Assembly (NCBI RefSeq): GCF_002994745.2
Contig: NC_037092.1
Location: 82,132,824-82,196,823 of the forward strand
Direction: 5' to 3'
Length of the DNA: 64,000 nucleotides
DNA from: Rosa chinensis
Lineage: Eukaryota > Streptophyta > Magnoliopsida > Rosales > Rosaceae
The notes beneath the pieces are model-generated. The model did no database searches and was not told where the DNA came from. It saw only the letters and a program-made list of their open reading frames with translations. A program made the translations under genes and the position numbers. Below, piece after piece: positions 60,528 through 64,000 of this stretch; position 1 is the first letter of the stretch; every line of letters begins with the position of its first letter.

Positions 60528-61900
60528 AATTAAAGACTACAATTGTTACTTTCAAGGATGCCAAAGCTCTTGAAATCGCACTCTTGTTATCGTTATGTAC
60601 TCACATTGCTTTCCTCTATCTTGGAATTGAAAGTGTGCTTAGTAATTCTATTCTCTTCATAAGCAATGTATATGTCTTTACTTTTCTTTTTTTTCAAGTT
60701 TTTTCTGTTGATTAAACTTGGGAAGACTCAAGGTTTTATCTCATGTGCCTTGTCAGATTACAGCCATCAGAGCAGACATCTTCTTCAATTTATACTTTTA
60801 ACCGGTTTTTATTTTGTGTTTGGGAGTCATTTTCAATGAGCATGCATCTTCTTCTATTTGGTTGTAGATATTGAAAGGGAAAAAAACTTGTGTTTTGGAT
60901 TGCAAGGAGCAACAATGGTCGATAAGATTGTGACTATATCTCCTATTGAAAATTATGTACTAAACAATGAGATGCCAATAAGTTTCCTTGAAAGTTGTCT
61001 GCAATTTGTTGTTTCCTTCCTTTGGCCAAAACTTGCAGTTTATTAGTGCAATTTATGCAGGAAGTAAGAATGGTGGAAAGTGCTGTTTGTGCTGCCCCTG
61101 CTGAAAATGTTTCATGAAATGCTGAGGTAGCTAATAACACCACCACACATCTGACACTTTTATGAATTGTAACCTGTTGAAAACAAATCCTATACAGGGA
61201 AGTACGTACTTTTTTACTGTATGTTAGATTTTGCCTGGAAATGGAAACAAGTGTAGAGAACTTATGACGATATTCCAGGGTCTTTGAGTATGTGAACGTT
61301 TCATTCTTTGGGCTTTTCAGTGATAGAAGGATGATTGAAATTGATTATGTTTTCCTATTCACATATCCTTTTGTACAATAAATTACCTAGAAGTATGTTG
61401 GTTAGTGATCCCAGGGATGATGTACATACATAAATAAACTATGAAAAAACTTTTTCTTTTAAGTACTCAGTAATTGTCTTGATATTTCCCTTTAAAATTC
61501 CAAAACGAGCTTAGGGTAATGTGTTTTTGTTCACAGGATAAAGATGGATCTCCTAACAATGGAAGGGTGTATATATGTCAATAGAGCTCAAGATGTAGTG
61601 TCTAGTGTGTTTGCAAAAGATTTAGCAATTGGACAAGATGCAGTGAACAAGGCTAAAGCATTTGATGGAAAGCATCAGTTGATAGCAAGTGATCTGAGAA
61701 AGTAACTTCGTTTCAGGAGAGTGGGGCTCACAGAGAAATTGACAGTAGGCCTTTCAATGGTTAATGAGAAAGTGAAGTCTAATCAAAGACGGTCCCAGAT
61801 AAAACAATGGCAGCAATATTTGCAGTAGAGAGAAAATTGGATGACACTGGATCAGCTGTCAAAACTGAGTCAACAAATTGATGAAGGAAAATTTTCATAG
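60528..61900 (+). pseudogene. BPA1-like (ACD11-binding partner, RRM protein) pseudogene
   Basis: Exon-like pieces occur in gene order. TIVTFKDAKALEIALLLS is at 60537-60590, GATMVDKIVTISPIENYV at about 60905-60960, and EVRMVESAVCAAPAENVS at about 61065-61118, ending in a TGA. A last block (61537-61900) has NRAQDVV, FAKDLAIGQDAVNKAKAFD, GKHQL, RRVGLTEKLTVGLSMVNEKV and later KTMAAIFAVERKLDDTGSAV in shifting frames. This order matches the BPA1 family of Arabidopsis, RRM proteins that bind the lipid-transfer protein ACD11 and affect defence-related cell death. The RRM start is missing. Introns remain, so it is not a processed copy. Stops and shifts rule out function. Confidence 0.85.
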
Positions 61901-61929
61901 TGCTGGGAAAAGTTTATAGGTGGATACTG

Positions 61930-62355
61930 CCATTAAATAGAATCTTGTTCTTTGGCCGATAAGCTAGCAGCTTAGCACTTGCAGGTAAGAATGTTATATA
62001 TATACTCAAGTTATGATAAAATAATCTGTTAGCTCAATGGTATAAGTATATGCAAATATATAATTCGTATGGAGTTTGAGATAAGCTTTGTTTTGTTTTT
62101 TTTTTCTTTGACAGTTCAGAGATATCTTGCAAGCTTTGGATACTGCTTTGGAGAAGTAATAGATTAGTTTAGTTATATAGACTTTGTGTTTCTCAATAGG
62201 ATTTGTATTTATAGTTGAAAAGTACAGAGATGTTGGCTGAGACTATGTAATACTTGCATGATTTTTATAAATGTCATTTAGCATTTTGATTCTTTCAGAT
62301 TATAAGCTGTCCCTCTACATACTTGCTGCATTTCAAAGTATTGTGGCATTGGGTT
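61930..62355. other. 3' flank of the BPA1-like pseudogene, nothing else seen
   Basis: AT-rich. FLDSSEISCKLWILLWRSN-like remnants near 62110 may belong to the pseudogene's last exon. Confidence 0.35.
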
Positions 62356-62359
62356 TTTT

Positions 62360-64000
62360 ACTTCAACAGTGTCTGAACTCTTCGAGGACTTTTGAAATGA
62401 TACCTGAACTTTCAAAGTTATCAATATGATACTTGGACTCATTTTTTCATATCAACGTCGTACCTGCGGTTGATTTCCGTCATAGAACCGTTAACTATGA
62501 CCACGTGCCAGCACGTGAGGCACTTAATGGGGTTAAAAGACTAATTTACCCTCAAAAGTATATACTTCAACAGTGTCTGAACTCTTTGAGGACTTTTGAA
62601 ATGATACCTGAACTTTCAAAGTTATCAATGTGATACCTGAACTCATTTTTTCATATCAACATCGTACCTGCGGTAGATTTCCGTCACAGAACTGTTAACT
62701 ATGACCACATGCCCAGCACGTGAGGCACAAAATAAGGGTAAAAATGACCTTTCCCACTTCCTTTAGTTCTTCACGTGTCCCGTCATACCTTCAGTTCTTC
62801 TTCTCCATTTCTATTTCCTTTTTCATCTGCAAAATGCAATCAGATGGGATGATGACATTTCCTAGCAAAATGTAAAACCCAAAGTAAAACTTGAATCCAA
62901 TTCTCTGATGGATGGACACCGCCGGGGACTCCATCTCGTCGGAGTTCTCCAAGCACAACTTACTCGACAGCTTTGCTTCTATGAATTTATTGCAGGCCGG
63001 AGCGGTGTAGACGGTTTCACGACTCTTGGCCTCCAGATCTGAGACTTGGAATTTACCTGAGATTTCAGACAGAGGGATTAGAGAGAGAGAGAGAGAATAT
63101 GGCCGGCGGCAATCCAGACCTTCTTGTGCAGCTTGCCGGAGATATGACCGAGGCGGGCCACGCCGTCGTGGCACTTGGCTTCCTCACCGCAGCTAACATC
63201 ACAGCATAAGTTCATGAATTTCAAAAATAGTCTGTGTCTTTGTAATTGAATCAAATTTGCAAAAGTGAAGGAGACTAAGAGTCTCTCTCTTTCTCTTTTT
63301 GCAACTCTCTTTCTCTCTCTCAACAATGGTGAAAAGGCGAAGGATGGTGATGATGGGAGAAAATCCAAAACTGATTTTTCCGCGACTGCATGTCTGTGTA
63401 TAACTATATCTATATGTATATGATTTATCGAACAATGGGGCAATGATCATTTCACTTATTCCAGCTTCTAATCAATTTGTCCAAAAAAGAACCGACCTTT
63501 GGTTATTTGCGGCTATAATATCAGTACTTAGTGGGAGCATCGGACGAGGTACTCCGTCGAGACAATCGGCGGCGGTTGGGGCGGGTAAGGAACAATCTGA
63601 GTGTTTTACGACGGCGGAGGTGGATGATGGGGCTGGCGGATGGGCTGCGCGTGGGGATTCAGGCAACGATGGGGTATTGAGTGGCGAGGAGCTTGAATTT
63701 TTGTAAGGTAGCCATATCGATCTAGCTGAGTTCAATGTGGTTGTAGTCAGGTAGTACTTGGAAAAGGTTGGGTGGTTGAGAGAGAAGGTGAGATCTGATT
63801 GCGGCCATGGCTTCCAATCGGAGGGGACAAATCAAAGGGAAGAAGACGTCGAAAAATAAAAACAAGAAAGAAAGAAAGCAAAAAAAATAAAAAACAATAC
63901 TTTTGAGGGTAAATTAGTCTTTTAACCTCATTAAGTGCCTCACGTGCTGGGCACGTGGTCATAGTTAACGGTTTTGTGATAGAAATCGACAGCAAGTACG
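62360..64000. mobile_element. Left part of a long inverted-repeat (MULE/foldback-like) element, cut by the window end
   Basis: Two direct copies of a 204-bp unit (from 62360 and 62564, starting ACTTCAACAGTGTCTGAACTC) form the left arm. The reverse complement of part of that unit appears at about 63895-64000 (ACTTTTGAGGGTAAATTAGTC and on) and runs off the window. Between the arms, 62790-63850 is gene-like DNA. Plus strand 63102-63209 encodes MAGGNPDLLVQLAGDM and continues to a stop, and minus strand 63472-63735 has a Pro/Ser-rich frame. None is recognised. The arrangement suggests a Pack-MULE-type carrier of host sequence. Confidence 0.65.

Overview
The window is nuclear DNA of a flowering plant. 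Spliced genes with GT-AG introns, a WEB-family coiled-coil gene, a plant-type sucrase/ferredoxin-like gene, an albumin-2-like hemopexin gene, and Copia, Gypsy, CACTA, hAT, MULE and Helitron elements all point to a eudicot. A rosid, perhaps Rosaceae, is my guess from general resemblance and is not proven here. There is no CRISPR array, operon or bacterial gene.

Layout. 1-11 kb is the genic part, with two apparently intact genes on the minus strand: a 5-exon sucrase/ferredoxin-like gene (1099-4182) and a 2-coding-exon WEB-family gene (5475-8058, leader intron and promoter to about 9.7 kb). From 11.4 to 19.4 kb lies one broken minus-strand gene. It joins an ADP-ribosyltransferase-like domain to four hemopexin repeats and ends in HDEL. 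A frameshift, a 669-bp hAT element and a 5.4-kb CACTA element break it, and the CACTA element itself holds a 1.8-kb foldback MULE. 19.4-24.9 kb holds another hAT derivative, an LRR receptor-like pseudogene, tandem duplications and unrecognised sequence.

From 21.8 to 60.2 kb is a second, exploded copy of the segment at about 6970-11400. It keeps the promoter, leader and first coding exon of the WEB gene, a scrap of its second exon, and the HDEL tail of the hemopexin gene. This copy was split by a 31-kb nest. A Copia element with 192-bp LTRs (28836-59760, TSD CCTGC) was hit by a reverse-oriented Gypsy-type element (32142-49776, TSD ACTAC/ACTAT), which was hit by a non-autonomous LTR element with 2.77-kb LTRs (35313-44683, TSD CATAT). 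A CACTA element (52258-58189, TSD GTG) entered the Copia reverse transcriptase. It carries a degenerate fragment resembling the start of the meiotic gene ZYP1 and a Helitron-type 3' end. LTR divergence, counted by eye, falls with nesting depth: about 5%, about 1.2%, and one indel.

60.5-61.9 kb is a decayed BPA1-like pseudogene. The last 1.6 kb is the left part of an inverted-repeat (MULE-like) element that runs past the window edge.

Most of the window is therefore transposable-element sequence. Only the first 10 kb looks like working host genes. Boundaries marked by target-site duplications (TSDs) are firm. Functions are assigned by recognising motifs, without any database search.
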